This document shows, in pieces, positions 10,431 to 22,683 of a DNA stretch of 64,000 bases. The number at the start of each line of letters is the position of its first letter. Within the stretch, counting starts at the first letter, position 1. Both the position numbers and the translations under genes were made by a program. Below the pieces are notes generated by a model. The model ran no database searches. It had not been told where the DNA came from and saw nothing but the letters and a program-made list of their open reading frames with translations. The DNA comes from Gigaspora rosea (lineage: Eukaryota; Glomeromycota; Glomeromycetes; Diversisporales; Gigasporaceae): contig QKWP01000127.1 of NCBI GenBank assembly GCA_003550325.1, positions 241,125-305,124 of the forward strand, in the 5' to 3' direction.

Positions 10431-12179
10431 CCTAAACCAAAACAATGCTCTTAATAATAGGCTAAAGATTTTTTAAAATAAAAACTTTAAAAGCATTAGT
10501 TATATAGATGCTTTTTGCTATGATACTTTGTATCTTTGAATATTAATCTTTAGTTTTTGATCTATAAAAAGTAGTTTTTTTGTCCATGCCTTTCTTCTTT
10601 AAATTTGTTAATAACTATAAGAGCTATAAAATATATAATATATTGTCTATTATAATTTTTACTACATTACAGTTTGGGAGTAGCTGTTTTTTCTTTCCAT
10701 TCCAAATATTGATAGAGGTATCTGGATTCATCTTCTCAATCTTATTAAATATTCGTGAGCAAATTGGAGTAGATATAGGAACTCTATCTAAATTGACTAT
10801 ATCCAGATATGATTTAAAAACAGAAAGATGTTGTAAATTTTAGTTTCACCTTTATTGCTTGCAAAGATATATCTAAAGCATATTTTAAATACATATCATC
10901 TTCTATTTGAGAGCTATCTGAATTGATAGTATATTTAGTATTAGCAAGCTTCTTTAAAATTATAATATATAATTCACCAATTGTTATTCAATAAGTATAT
11001 AAGCCTCAATATTAATTTTTTTATTTGAACTAATTACCAATTTGATCCTCTATTTAATATTTCCTCAATGTTTTTATCTATTTCTAAAGCTGACTGAGAA
11101 ATATAATTATTTATATCATTTTAATAAAGACAATACATTTTGCTTCTATGATAGCTATACATTATATTATTTTTTTATCCTCTTTTTTTATTGATTTTTC
11201 TACTTTTTCATAATAACATAAGGCAACTAATACTATTTTTATTTGTTCCTTTTATTTAACACTATTTTAAGAACTTTGTAATTTCATCTCTAGTATTTGC
11301 TAATAATTGAAGTATATATAGCATTTCTGCATATTTTTTGGAACAGATAATGGTTCAATAAATCTATATTCTAGATTTTTTATAGTTGGAACTATGGATT
11401 CCCAATTACTTAATAAATTAAAATTATCATGGGTCTTTCTGAATCGCTAACTCTAATTTGAATAAAGTGAATACCAGTATCTAATATAGATAGCATTATT
11501 TTTTATTAAACCTAAAGCTTTAAGATATTTAATTTTTTCTTGAAATAAATATTTATCTGTTTTAGTTTGTGAAGCAGGGCACTTTGTGTTTAATTTTTTT
11601 CTATTGGATTGGGTAGATGGGCCAGGAAAGTTAAACACATAAGTGCTAAGACTTGATCCAAATAATCACCTGAAATTTGAGGAATTGGTAATATTTTTGG
11701 TTTTTTCTTCTTTGACCCTTTTCTCATATATGAACTACTAGAGCTAAAATTGGATTTGTAGTGGTAATAATTTGAGGTTAATATTGATTTTTTGATTAAA
11801 ATGGGCTTAAAGCATTTGTGTATTCATATTAATCACAAAGTTTGATTTTTCTTATTTTTTCTAGCCATAAATAGGTATAACAGATCTAATATATAATACT
11901 TATAAAATTTTTGTTTAATTAATTATTTCAATATATCTAAAGAGTACTATATAGTTCAGTAGTATGATAGATTACAAGCTAAGGCTTTAAAAATATCTTT
12001 TCAATAAGTGAAAAACCTAGTATTAGCATAAATCAAAATTTTTTATTAGATTTAGCATACATATATCAAAAATTTTTGGTACTTTGATATAGATTTTTAT
12101 TAGACTTAGCATATATCAAAATTTTTATTAGACTTAGCATATAAGATAAAAAGAGATATTTTTACAAATATAAGTATTT
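10431..12179. other. Decayed sequence upstream of the polymerase fossil
   Basis: Short minus-strand stretches such as 11453-11638 have mixed amino-acid composition and may be remnants of the N-terminal part of the Polinton-type polymerase or of another gene of that element. No domain could be assigned, and no terminal repeats of the parent element were found. Confidence 0.35.
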
Positions 12180-12479
12180 TGACAAACTTGGATATCTTGT
12201 ATCACAATAATCAAAATTATGTAATTTTTATACATTCAAATTGGCTCAATAATATGATTCAAATAGATATTAAACTATTCAATTCTAATTACTGGATTAC
12301 TAGAGATTGTCGATTGAGTACAAATAAAAATGATCTAAAGGGAATTTTGATGAAATGAAAACTTGAATATAAAATGATGATATCTTGTGTTCCAGTAATT
12401 AGAATTAGATGATTTAACTACTATTAGAATCATCAAGTCAAGACTAGTGATGCCACCAAAATTGATTTTTGAAAAAGGC

Positions 12480-12685
12480 CTATTTTGTTTTTATTAGAGA
12501 AAATTAAATTTTTTATAAGGAAGAGCAAATAAAATTTATATAGATATGTTTCTTATAATTTCGTCTATTCAAAAAAGTATCAAATAATTTCATCTTTTAA
12601 GTAAAATAGATCAAAAACAATTTTGTCTTCAAATTTTAATTTCGGGTTTTAGAACCGGAAATAATTTCATCCTCATATATAGTCA
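12480..12685 (-). repeat. Dispersed repeat D, copy 2 (inverted)
   Basis: The reverse complement matches 8098-8285 closely, including TTGATACTTTTTT and the GGTTCTAAAACCC stretch. It lies within a region bounded by the inverted motif ATTCTAATTACTGGA (near 12281) / TCCAGTAATTAGAAT (near 12395). Confidence 0.65.
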
Positions 12686-12689
12686 AGAC

Positions 12690-13430
12690 AAATTGAATGC
12701 TATAAAAATCACTTGATTCTAATCACTGTATCACAAGATATCTCAAGTTCATCAAAATATCCCTATTCTGTATTTCTTGTACAATTTATATCTGGATTGC
12801 TATCATTCAAAAATATTTTGTTATATTAATATTTTTATATGAATCTTGCTTAGCATTACATATAGTATTCAGATAAATAAATAAATAAGTTGTATATTAA
12901 AAATAAAATTTTTTATATTACCTACTTTAATTTTATCAAAATACCTATTTTATCTTATATATCAAAAATTTTTAGATTTTTTTAGACTTAGATATATATA
13001 TAAATTTTATTAGACTTTTGTATGCTAAAAAAGTAATAAAAATTCAGCTTTAAATTGAATTCTGCTATAACAAATAATATTGGTATGCAATTTAGACTCG
13101 CCAAACTAGAAAAATTTATATCAATATTTATTTCATTCTTATTTTTATTATAATTATTCACTTTTTTAATAGCAAACTGACTAGATTAAATAATTGCTAT
13201 TCTTTTTAATATGAATTTGAGCAAATGAGTACATTCTAGGTACACAAAAAATCAATATACTTATTGGGCTTTTTTGAGCCTTAAATTTATACAAAATGAT
13301 TAGTACTAATAATTGATATCCTTTTTGATATGAATTTGGGTAAATAATTGCATTCTAAATAAACACAAAATCGATATATTCATTGGGTTTTTGAGCCTTA
13401 AATATATACAAAATAACTAGTGCTGTGCTA
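12690..13430. other. AT-rich DNA, nothing recognised
   Basis: Only weak internal similarity is seen, such as TTGGGTAAATAATTGCATTCTA-like duplicates near 13205 and 13325. No reading frame, tRNA or element ends are seen. Confidence 0.4.
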
Positions 13431-13439
13431 GAACTCCTA

Positions 13440-14465
13440 TTTTAGCTTTACTACTCAATAGCATAGAAAATATAAGAACAATTCCAATTTAAACTACTTC
13501 TAACTGATACCACAGTAGCCAAAATGCTATGTTTTGATAATTGAAATTTTTATAGTAATTCATAGTAGAAATCAAATAATTTTAGTATAATAATATTAAT
13601 CCAAACTAACTCAACCTAAATAAGGTGCTTTAAATGGTAGGTTTTGCAACAAAATTCTTTGTAAAAGAATTAAAATTTATACAAATTAATTTATTAGAAT
13701 ATCTAGTAAGTGTTACAAAAAATTTTTACTACCAGAATAGTTTTACAAAGGCTTGTGATATAATTCTAATACAAATTAACTCAACTACATAGAAAATATA
13801 AGACACTGTCAATACAAACAACTCTAACAGATACTGCAATAGCCAAAATAGTATGTTTTGATAGCTAAATTTTTTTATAGTAATTTATAGTAGAAATCAA
13901 AATGGGGTTTTTGCTAGGAAAACCACAGTTAGAGACCATTTAGATTTTGACAATAAAATTTGAAATTGCTAACTATTTATTAATCCAATTGAATATACTT
14001 TTTTTTACTTTATAAAGCTATTTAAGCTTTATATAGTAAAAAATTTTTATTCAAATTGGATTAATAAATAGCTAGCAATTTCAAATTTTATTATCAAAAT
14101 CTAAATAGTTTCTAACTATGATTTTCCTAGCAAAGACCCTAAATAATTTAAAATGATAATTTCAATGCAAACTAACTCAACCTAAATAAGATGCTGTAAT
14201 TACCAAAATTGTAAGTAGGCCTTGCAACAGAATTCTTTGCAAAAGAAGTAATAACTTCAATGCAAACTAATTATAACTTAACCTTACAAAATTCTAGATG
14301 CAAACTAACTCAGCCATAGAGTCACCAGAATAGTTTTACAGTGGCTTGTAATATAATTTCAGTGCAAACTAACTCAACCATATAGAAAATATAAAACAAT
14401 TACAATGCAAACCACCTCTAACTAATACCATGGTAGCCAAATAGTATGTTTTGATAACTGAATTT
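13440..14465. repeat. Degenerate periodic repeat, left block
   Basis: Variants of TGCAAACTAACTCAACC recur about every 100-130 bases, alternating with variants of CAACAGAATTCTTTGTAAAAG and TTCATAGTAGAAATCAAATA. The same repeat resumes at 16870-17640 after element C copy 1, and related units occur inside element C and at 57480-58150. It looks like an old tandem array or the interior of a repeat-built element, with no coding potential. Confidence 0.55.
13904..14140. mobile_element. Foldback MITE with ~105-bp inverted repeats
   Basis: The left arm starts GGGGTTTTTGCTAGGAAAA and the right arm, read inward, AGGGTCTTTGCTAGGAAAA. The arms match over about 105 bases with few differences and are separated by a short hairpin spacer. 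AAAT flanks it at 13900-13903 and 14141-14144. Removing it restores the periodic-repeat unit (GAAATCAAATAATTT), which confirms the boundaries. 237 bp, non-coding. Confidence 0.85.
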
Positions 14466-16867
14466 TTTACCAGTACGATCACATGAAATGTGGAGGGATG
14501 GTTCTGTTCAACTTTCTGGTGGCCTATATTTTTTTCTGTTTTAGAAGGCATTATAGTTATCCCTTTTTTTCTGTTTATAGTATAGTTCAAGATCGTGAGA
14601 AGCTATGTAATTTTAATTCACGTACGGTTTAATACTAGTACCATATGCTAATTTTTACAAAATCCTTTTTTGGTAGGAGTAATGAATGTCATTTATTCAT
14701 TTTTAGAAGGAATTAAGACTTTTGCATATAACCCCGCATGTAGTTGCACTTTATGATATAAAACTGACGTCACTGATTATTAATTAATAGTGGGAACATA
14801 TACCAATACGATCACATAGAATGTGCAACATAAAATGTGGAGGGATTCGTTTTTGGAAGAGTTAAGATTTTTGCATATAACTCGCATGTAGATCACATTA
14901 TATGATGCAAATCTGATGCAACTGATTATTAATTGTATAGTATTTAAAGATGGCGAGAATATTCATTATATAATTTTACTTTGACGTTTATATTTGATAT
15001 ATCCAAAAACCATAGACCGTGAGAAAATTTAATGTCGTAATATTCGTCATAATTCATAATTGATCTATTACTATAAATTAATAATCAGTTATCAACTATT
15101 TATATTATTTTTTTATTTTTAAAAATCACCTTTAAATCATTACATGCACTTTTTATCTTTAAAATTTAACAAGTAGACTTCCGTTCGTTATGTGCACATT
15201 TGTATCTTTGAAATTAACTGAGATATGGATAACGTTAATAATGTGTGTTAGTGAGTCATATATTGTGTCTCGCCAGAATAATAAGGTTTATAACAGTAAC
15301 TCGCGATAGAAACTACAATAATTTAACACGAACTAATTCAATCCCACCCACATATTGGCTGCCGTCAATAGAAATAATATAGTCGATATTTTAAAAAAAA
15401 CAATACCTTTATTTTCACAGCTCAATGAATATTGAAGCTATCTTGATGATTTAATATTCATAAGAAAGCTTTATCATAGACTTTCCTATGAATATTAAAT
15501 CACCAAAATAGCTCAATATTTAGTAAAGGTATTAATTTTTTTTTAAATGTCGATCGCTATTAACAGGACCCATATTATGATCGATAAAATAACGAGCAAG
15601 TTTTCTATGAGAATTTTTACAGAGAAGCTACAATAATTTTGATACAAACTTAGCCCTAAAACGTATATCTGTCGGTAAGTTCATAATAGAATTTTTTATA
15701 GAAATTCACAATAGAAATTACGATACCTTTAATACAAACTAATTCACCTTTCACTATTACTGATATAAACAACAATGGCTTTTCCATAATAATATGCTAC
15801 AAGTCACTGAATAATGACTAAGGTAATAAAATTTTTTAAAGTAATAAACGATGCCCTTAATACAAATTGGCACAATTTTAACTGCACACTGTAGTTACTG
15901 AATAGCAAGGGGATTTTGTAAATTCAAGTATAAAATTCTTAAAACTCTTTTGATTCTTAAAACTTTTTAAGTATCTTTCTATACTTTTGATTTTAATTTG
16001 TTACTGCTGATCTATCACTAAAAATTTTTCAACTAATAAAAAAAAAAGTAACAATTCAACACAGCCAAATTTCAGCCTTTGCTATGCCACTCAAATTTTG
16101 CCCGTCACATTATGGCAAAGGGTGGCATGTATATCATAATATATGAACTAACACATTCAGATAACATGCATGTATGCATTACACAGGTGTTGATTCGTGA
16201 TACGTGTTGGCTCATTCGTGAAGAGTGAAGAATCAGTAAATGATTTTTTTTTAAAAAAAAGAGCAATATCTCATAATTCACTAATGAAACTTGTGTGTCT
16301 TAACAAAAAAAATTCCTTACAAAATTATACTTTATATGCAGTTAGCTTGATTATCTTAAATTGATTATGTATATTGTTTTAATAGTTAATTCACGTTATT
16401 ATCATGGTGGAACATGGACTCATATTCATTAACTGTGCCAAGCATCGACTAGCAAACTGCTGCAAAACCCGAGTCACTTACAATCCAGCATACGGTCCCA
16501 CAAGGTCAAACAGAATCCGTACTAATTCGGACATACCTGTACAAATCTGGTTTTTAACCCATATCACAAAGACCCATGCCTATCTGACGCCAATTTGGAC
16601 CAACTTTCGTATAGGGAAGAATGTAATCAGCATGAACTTTAATTTGTTTCCTTTATTAGTGTATTTCGAAAAAAATACATGTATTAACATAATCATTTAA
16701 ATTCTATTCACTTTAACAATTATCGGGCTTTTCAATTACATTTGTATCAATCAGGAAAATCAAATAGATTGAGACCAGTAAAAATATAATTGAAAGCTGG
16801 TGACAAGTTTTCCCTTACCTAGCACACGTGATCGTACTGGTCCTGTGTAGCATCACATGTCGCGCAG
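14466..16867 (+). mobile_element. Element C, copy 1 (non-coding, unclassified)
   Basis: A ~2.4 kb unit shared with 52093-54705. It starts with CCAGTACGATCACAT and ends with the conserved block GCGCAGCTACCCTAATTA; just inside that end ACCAGTACGATCAC recurs in inverted orientation. TTA on both sides (TTA at the left border, TTA before CAGTAATTC on the right) rejoins the interrupted periodic repeat, so a 3-bp duplication is likely. Inside are a duplicated subterminal module (CATATAAC...CTGATTATTAATT, near 14720 and 14890) and a 130-bp foldback at 15405-15535. The plus-strand frame at 16404-16700 (98 codons) has no recognised domain and is not clearly kept in copy 2. Confidence 0.65.
15405..15535. 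repeat. Foldback inside element C copy 1
   Basis: TGATGATTTAATATTCATAAG on one arm faces CTATGAATATTAAATCACC on the other, with TTGAAGCTA / TAGCTCAA further out. The homologous hairpin in copy 2 (53266-53405) is more nearly perfect, so the hairpin predates the duplication of element C. Confidence 0.7.
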
Positions 16868-17640
16868 CTACCCTAATTATTACAGTAATTCATAGTAGAA
16901 ATCAAATAATTTTAATATGATAATTTCAATGCAAACTAACTCAACCTAAATAAGGTACTTTAATTACCAAAATAGCAAGTAGGCCTTGCAATAGAATTCT
17001 TTGTAAAAGAAGTAATAACTGCAATGCAAACTAATTCAAACTTAACTTCACAAAAATCAAAAAATTCTAGATGCCAACTAACTCAACCATGATAATCTAG
17101 TAAGTATTATAGAATTTTATTACCAGAATAGTTTTATAGTGGCTTATGATATAATTTTAGTACTAACTATCAACTAATACAGAATTTAAGACAATTCCAA
17201 TAAAATGGTATGGTTTAATGACTGAATTATTTTATAGTAATTCATAGTAGAAGTCAAATAATTTTAAGATAATAATTTCAATACAAACTTACAACCTAAA
17301 TAAGGTGCTATAATTACCAAAATAGTGAGTAGGCTTCGCAACAGAAATCTTTACAAAAGAAGTAATAACTTCAATGCAAATTAATTCAAACTTAACCTCA
17401 CAAAAATCAAGACAATTCTAAATACAAACTAATCCAACTACACAGTGGCTGCCAGAATAGCTAGTAAGTGTTATGGAATCTTCTTATGAAACTCAGTAAA
17501 TACCATGAAATTTTAGTGCAAGCTTATACAACTTTAAACTGCATGCAATATTTATAGAAACAACAAATTTCAAAAAAGATAAAATTGTAGTAATAAAGCC
17601 CAAATTACAAAAAATTTTACAATTAAAAACCAAAATAGCA
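16868..17640. repeat. Degenerate periodic repeat, right block
   Basis: Continuation of the 13440-14465 array, with the same GCAAACTAACTCAACC, AAATAAGGTGCTATAATTACC and GCCTTGCAACAGAATTCTTT blocks in the same order. Its split by element C is an insertion event. Confidence 0.55.
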
Positions 17641-18600
17641 TTTAATATCACTGCATATATCTACAACTTTATACATTTAATCTTCCATAACACTCTTGCT
17701 TAATGCCTTCTTTAGCCAAGATAAGTTCAACAAAGTTAAGCATATTATTTTTTTCAATATCATAATATTGATTCTAAACTAATAAGTCTAACATGTACCA
17801 GGGTTAGTTTTTAATTTTGTAAAAATTACTATGCATTAATCAAAGATATTTAGAACTGCAAAAACTCATTATATAAATAAAAAAAAAGCTAAATTACCTT
17901 TATTAAAAAATTGGCTAAAGTTATAATTTTTTAACAGAAGAAACTAAAAAAATATTGCAATACTAAGTAAAAAACAATACATTATCTGCCAAAAGAAAAT
18001 TACATTTACATAATTTCAAATGTTAAAAACGTATTGCTAAAACTATTATTTATGATAAATTTGGACCTATGATAATTATTCCACACTTACTAATTGTATT
18101 TTTTACTATTATTTTTGAGTACAGCTTATTTCAAACTCAGTAAGAAAATAGCATCTGACTGTCAATTAATAAAATGAGAGAATAAATAGTACTTATAAAT
18201 ACTGAATATTTCATTTTTTAACTAAGATTTCTCCGTGCAAAAGGCACAGGTTTTATGATTTAATTTAAATGTAAAATTATAATTTGAACATTATGTGTGA
18301 TCACTATGACTATATATATCTAACGAGATATATAAAACTCCGTAAATAAAACTCATGACAATAATTCTAAACCGATATTTATTGAAATACAGAATTTAAT
18401 TGAACCAACACATGCGTATTAAGTACATTAACAATTAATTACATATAATCACCTATTTACATACTAATACCTATACAAACAATAAAAACTCTATTCACGA
18501 AAAAAAAATAACCGATTTTACCACTATTTTACCCTAATTCTAACACAAAATATAGTTACTTAATCGATAAAATAAATGATCAAATAAACGCCATAAATAT
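17641..18600. other. AT-rich DNA, nothing recognised
   Basis: No reading frames, element ends or repeats could be supported in this stretch. Confidence 0.4.
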
Positions 18601-18611
18601 AACCATTAAAC

Positions 18612-18658
18612 CAAAATAAAGATCGTGCGCGGCGTTACACGCTGCGTAGCTACCCTAG
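18612..18658. repeat. Isolated element-C-like terminus
   Basis: GATCGTGCGC followed by CGCTGCGTAGCTACCCTA resembles the right terminus of element C (GATCGTACTGG ... GCGCAGCTACCCTAATTA). A similar orphan end, GCATCACGCAGCTACCCTAA, lies at about 50631-50650. Confidence 0.5.
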
Positions 18659-18824
18659 TATATTTAATTAATATTAATTGAATGCAAATGCATTGACATG
18701 CAAATTAATATATTTATATAATAAACTATCGCTATGAATTCAAGTTTTATTATCATTGTTCTTGCCTATGTTCACATTCCTTAATAGTATTAGCAATTCG
18801 CAATTCTCTCAATTTTTCTATCTT

Positions 18825-19023
18825 TCTTTCTTCAATTAAAAACAAACGTTCTTCTTTCTTCAATTAAAAACAAACGTTCTTCTTTCTTCAATTAAAAACA
18901 AACGTTCTTCTTTCTTCAATTAAAAACAACCGTTCTTCTTTCTTCAATTAAAAACAAACGTTCTTCTTTCTTCAACTAAAAACAAACGTTCTTCTTTCTT
19001 CAATTAAAAACAAACGTTCTTCA
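18825..19023. repeat. 28-bp minisatellite, about seven units
   Basis: The unit is close to TTCTTCTTTC + TTCAATTAAAAACAAACG, repeated head to tail seven times with only two or three substitutions, so the array is young. It has a strong pyrimidine/purine asymmetry. Not coding in any frame with a recognisable product. Confidence 0.9.
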
Positions 19024-19379
19024 TACTCCAATTTTATTCGAAGACCAAATTACTTTTAGTTGATATTTGTGGTCTTTTATTTTTGGGTGCTTTTATAGAG
19101 CGTTTTTTTGCTGGAGTATTAGTCTTCGATTGCTTGTTACAAATTTAAAACAGTAATCGTCACAACTGATCATCTTATTTTCCCACATGACAAATAAAAA
19201 AGTAATTGAATCTTTTTTTATTATCCATTATATAGTCGCTATGCTAATATCAAATATCCACATACCTTTAAAAGTTAAATTCATATGCACATTCATGATT
19301 ACCAAGCAAAGTTTAAACACAATATGATATATGTAGTATAAATATTCTCAATCTATGAGTATACATCATTTTCTCATTG

Positions 19380-19441
19380 CATGAACTGAATGATTGGTAA
19401 AAATTCCAGAACATTTTGTGGTGAGATTATGAGATATCGCC

Positions 19442-19472
<31 letters not shown>

Positions 19473-19600
19473 GTATATTGACTTTTTGCTCTTCGTGAAA
19501 TAAGCCAACACATACTATCTTTGGCACGTATCATTCCATGAAATGAAGGAGCCGTTCTTTATGACGTAAAAATGAATGCTGCCAAGGGAAAAAGAACCAC
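19380..19600 (-). repeat. Inverted fragment related to element C
   Basis: The order TTATGAGATATCGC, a T-run/A-run hairpin, TGCTCTTCGTGAAATAAGCC and AACACATACTA mirrors the reverse complement of 16175-16285 in element C copy 1. The MULE at 19601 is inserted at its right edge. Confidence 0.55.
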
Positions 19601-22600
19601 CCTAGCATACCCCTAAAAAAAAGTTACGAAACTGAGTTTAAATTTTCTGAACTAAAGTTCCGTTTTCGAAATTACAAGAATTATGCTTTACTGAATAGCA
19701 GAAAATTATATTAAAATTTATATACACTACAATTTGAATGTAAAATTCGAATAAGTTGATTATTATATTTATGCATTAATTGATTCGCTACAATTGAATT
19801 TTGCAGAATAATTCATACGTTTTAATAATTGTATTAGCTATTTTGACAAATTATTTGTACTATATTGCATTATTCGTAAATGTAAAAGAAACAACTACAT
19901 TATATAATTGAAACAACTACATTATATAATTTATTCCCAATAAAATGTATTTTTATTTCTTCCCGCCCAAGTTTTTTTGGATTTTTTTGCATTTTCATAC
20001 CCTTTTAGATCATTAACCATTCGTTCTATCGGGTTAAAATTTGATTCGATATTTTTCAGCCATTTTTTTTGCTGAGGGAGCTCAGACGACTTAGAAATAA
20101 AAGTATTTGCCTATATAAAATTTTAGTATTAATAATTATATTATATTATTAAATTATAAATTTACAATATACCTCATTTAATATTTTTGATAGCCGTTCA
20201 GCAATTTCGTCTGCATTTTCATTATCGCTAGAATTTGTTTCGTCTGTTTTTTCAGCAATTATTTCATTATCTGAAGTCAGATTCATATTTTCATGCCATA
20301 AATTTGTGAAATTGTTGCTTATTACTTTGTCTTCTTTAATTAACTTCCAAATTGTTTGGTCAGTTTTGGATATAAGCGGATAGGTTTTATTTCGACATAC
20401 CTTTAATGTAAAGTTTTAGTTTAATATATATACATATCGATCTGAATTGCAATAAAAATAAATTTATACTTTATGAAAAAAACCACTATCCATCATTCCA
20501 ACAGGTGCGACAAGATGTTTGCATATAAAAAATCTACTTTTTAAAAATGAGGCGCATGAACAAATCCAACGATTATAATCAACGAAATATTTGTCTTTGT
20601 TTATAACTTGTTTTAATGCTGCTTTTTTCCATTCCAATTTAATATCTTTGCGCCATGGTGATAATTTCCGACCATTAATAAGGAGATTATATCGTTGAAT
20701 TTGTCCAGGAATTATTTGACTAATAAGGATAAAACAGACAAGATCTAAGCGTGGTCGATTGAACTTGTAGAAATAGTCACGTTTTAGAGTTCTCCAGTGT
20801 GATTCAACAATCATTGTTGTTAGCAATGGTGATATTTCAGAATTTGAAGATGTAGCCCACAACTTCCAACGACTATCACGATACCATTCATTCCATAGGT
20901 AACACCATACATCAAATAAGTCATTCGTGTAACAAAACTCAAACATTTCTTTAATCGCAAGTGCACGTATTTGCTGTGGATCATTAATGAATTCTTTATT
21001 ATTAGTTGGTAATAGCATGTGTTGGCGTAAGTGCTTTTCCACAAGGTCGAGGATTATATTTCGATAAAATTGTACACAAAAAACTTTAGAATTAGTTTTT
21101 TGGTTTGATGATTGTACATTTCGTGTGTTTATCCATGCTGGATCAATAAAAGAGCATTGACGATTTGCTTCAGTAGCATCATAAGAAATATTACTTGATG
21201 TTTTTGATGATGAAAGTTTCTGTTTGATAGCACGACTCACATGCCATTTGCAAAGTTGTATATTTACATCTTTCCATACGGCCTGAGCACTTGAGATCTG
21301 TGCAAAATCCTTATCGGATAAGAATGTTTTAATATTATTAACACCATGATTGCGCAAACATAAAAACCATTTGGTTAAAATTGATCTCATATCACGGTTT
21401 TTATTGGAAGCAATATAAAGGTAAGAAACTGGAAATCCTGTATAGTCAATAGTCGCCATTAGAACATAAAGTTCATATTTTAATTTGTTTGTGTTGTAAG
21501 TAGCGTCAACTAAAAGACACTCATATGCCATTTTTGGCAAAAAAGAAAAAAATGGTGTTAAAAATGCAAATGAATCAACTGGCTCTAATGAACGAAAAAG
21601 AAATAAATAATTCTTTTCTTGTAATAAAAGTTGGGCCGATAAAGATTCACTATCATGCCGTTTATACCGAATTATATTGGCTTTTGACCACCAATAATAG
21701 ACCTGATCCGTAGTTAATGTCTTAAATCCATCCATTTCATTTATTACAATTTTTTTATATAATTCGGATGCTGTATAATCCAAATTATTTGTAATAAATT
21801 CTTTTATTTCATTTGTGGTGGTAATATTTTCTGGTCGTGTATGTAAAAGTTGGTGATTTATTTTAATAACTGCAAGGTTGCTCTTATTATCTACTTTAAT
21901 TGAAACATTGCCGTTACAGTCATATCGATTAAGTCTGGGTACTGTGTCACGTTGTTTTTCTTTATCTAAATGTTTCCGTGATTTTTTAACAGTATCTATA
22001 CGGCAATTACATCTATAAATAACTGTAACACATTTCATTTTTTTGTGCATAATTTTGGTGTGATATATATAACGATACCCATCACCAGCTTGAACTTTTT
22101 CAATTAGCTTATTTGCAATGGAAGATTCGGATAAATCGCTGCTTTCTTGAAAATCTAAAAGGTCTGTAAAATCAACACAATACTCGAAAAAGAATCCAGC
22201 ATCACCCTCTAAATTTTCATCGAGTTCCGGTATTGAAATTAATGAATCGTAGATGGCTTGTGTTAGATTACTTGAAGGAATAGAATTTTCCTTTGAGTTA
22301 AAAATTTTTTTTTCATTCTCTTTTTCATATCGCCGTTTTGAATTTGTTCTTGCACGTTCTAAACATTCATTACAGCTCCTTTTTTCTTCAGAAAAATTTT
22401 CGATGTTCTTAAACGAGTGACAATTTTTGCAATGCTTGGTTATTTCACTTGACATTGTATAATGTAATCAGCAACGTTTGAGAGAAAAGCAAAAAAATTT
22501 ATTTTATTAAAAATTGATTATTATACAATAATAATCGTCGTCATTATTACTGCATAATAAAACCTGCATTTTAAATTTAAACTCAGTTTCGTAACCTTTT

Positions 22601-22617
22601 TTTAGGGGTATACTAGG
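19601..22617 (-). mobile_element. Complete MULE DNA transposon
   Basis: Terminal inverted repeats of 44-45 bp lie at 19601-19645 and 22573-22617. Both begin (C)CTAG then CATACCCC or TATACCCC, continue through GTTACGAAACTGAGTTTAAA, and differ at only about two positions. They enclose a single minus-strand transposase gene. The near-identical ends and open gene suggest a recent, possibly still competent element. No clear 8-10 bp target-site duplication is visible in the immediate flanks, which is the one atypical point. Confidence 0.9.
19931..22455 (-). CDS. MULE transposase with SWIM zinc finger (3 exons)
   Basis: Mutator-like transposase that would cut and rejoin the element's terminal inverted repeats in the nucleus. 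Exon 1 (22455-20470) carries CxxC/CxxC cysteines at residues 9, 12, 28 and 31, then a MULE DDE domain: Asp317 in VDATYNTN, Asp381 in the SDKD motif, a CKWH motif soon after, and Glu551 in VESHWR. It ends with a SWIM finger (CxC at 632/634, CxH at 645/647). A stop follows almost immediately if exon 1 is read alone, but two short GT-AG introns (20401-20469 and 20111-20172) keep the frame. They add exon 2 (20400-20173, acidic) and exon 3 (20110-19931), for about 797 residues. The C-terminal exons are inferred from splice sites, open frames and MULE-like composition. The start is the first Met, just before the cysteine motif. Confidence 0.88.
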
Positions 22618-22636
22618 TTCGTGGGGAAAAAGGCCG

Positions 22637-22683
22637 TTCGGACTTTCAAGTATATTAGATTACAATATACTCAAAAGTCCGAA
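22637..22683. repeat. Short hairpin beside the MULE
   Basis: TTCGGACTTT and AAAGTCCGAA, followed inward by AAGTATATT / AATATACT, form a ~47-bp palindrome 20 bases outside the right MULE terminus. It belongs to the sequence the MULE entered. Confidence 0.6.

Noticed and set aside
16404-16700. 98-codon frame in element C copy 1 as a gene
   Set aside because: The equivalent part of copy 2 does not keep the frame, and no domain is recognisable.
16850-16870. TTAGGG inside the element C terminus as a telomeric repeat
   Set aside because: TTAGGG (as CCCTAA) occurs once per terminus, not as an array; it is part of the conserved GCAGCTACCCTAATTA end.
20820-21044. 74-codon minus-strand frame inside the MULE
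   Set aside because: It is an out-of-frame shadow of the transposase DDE/SWIM region.
19591-22627. Target-site duplication for the MULE
   Set aside because: GAACCAC on the left and TTCGTGG on the right look alike only as an imperfect inverted match, not as a direct repeat, so no duplication is claimed.
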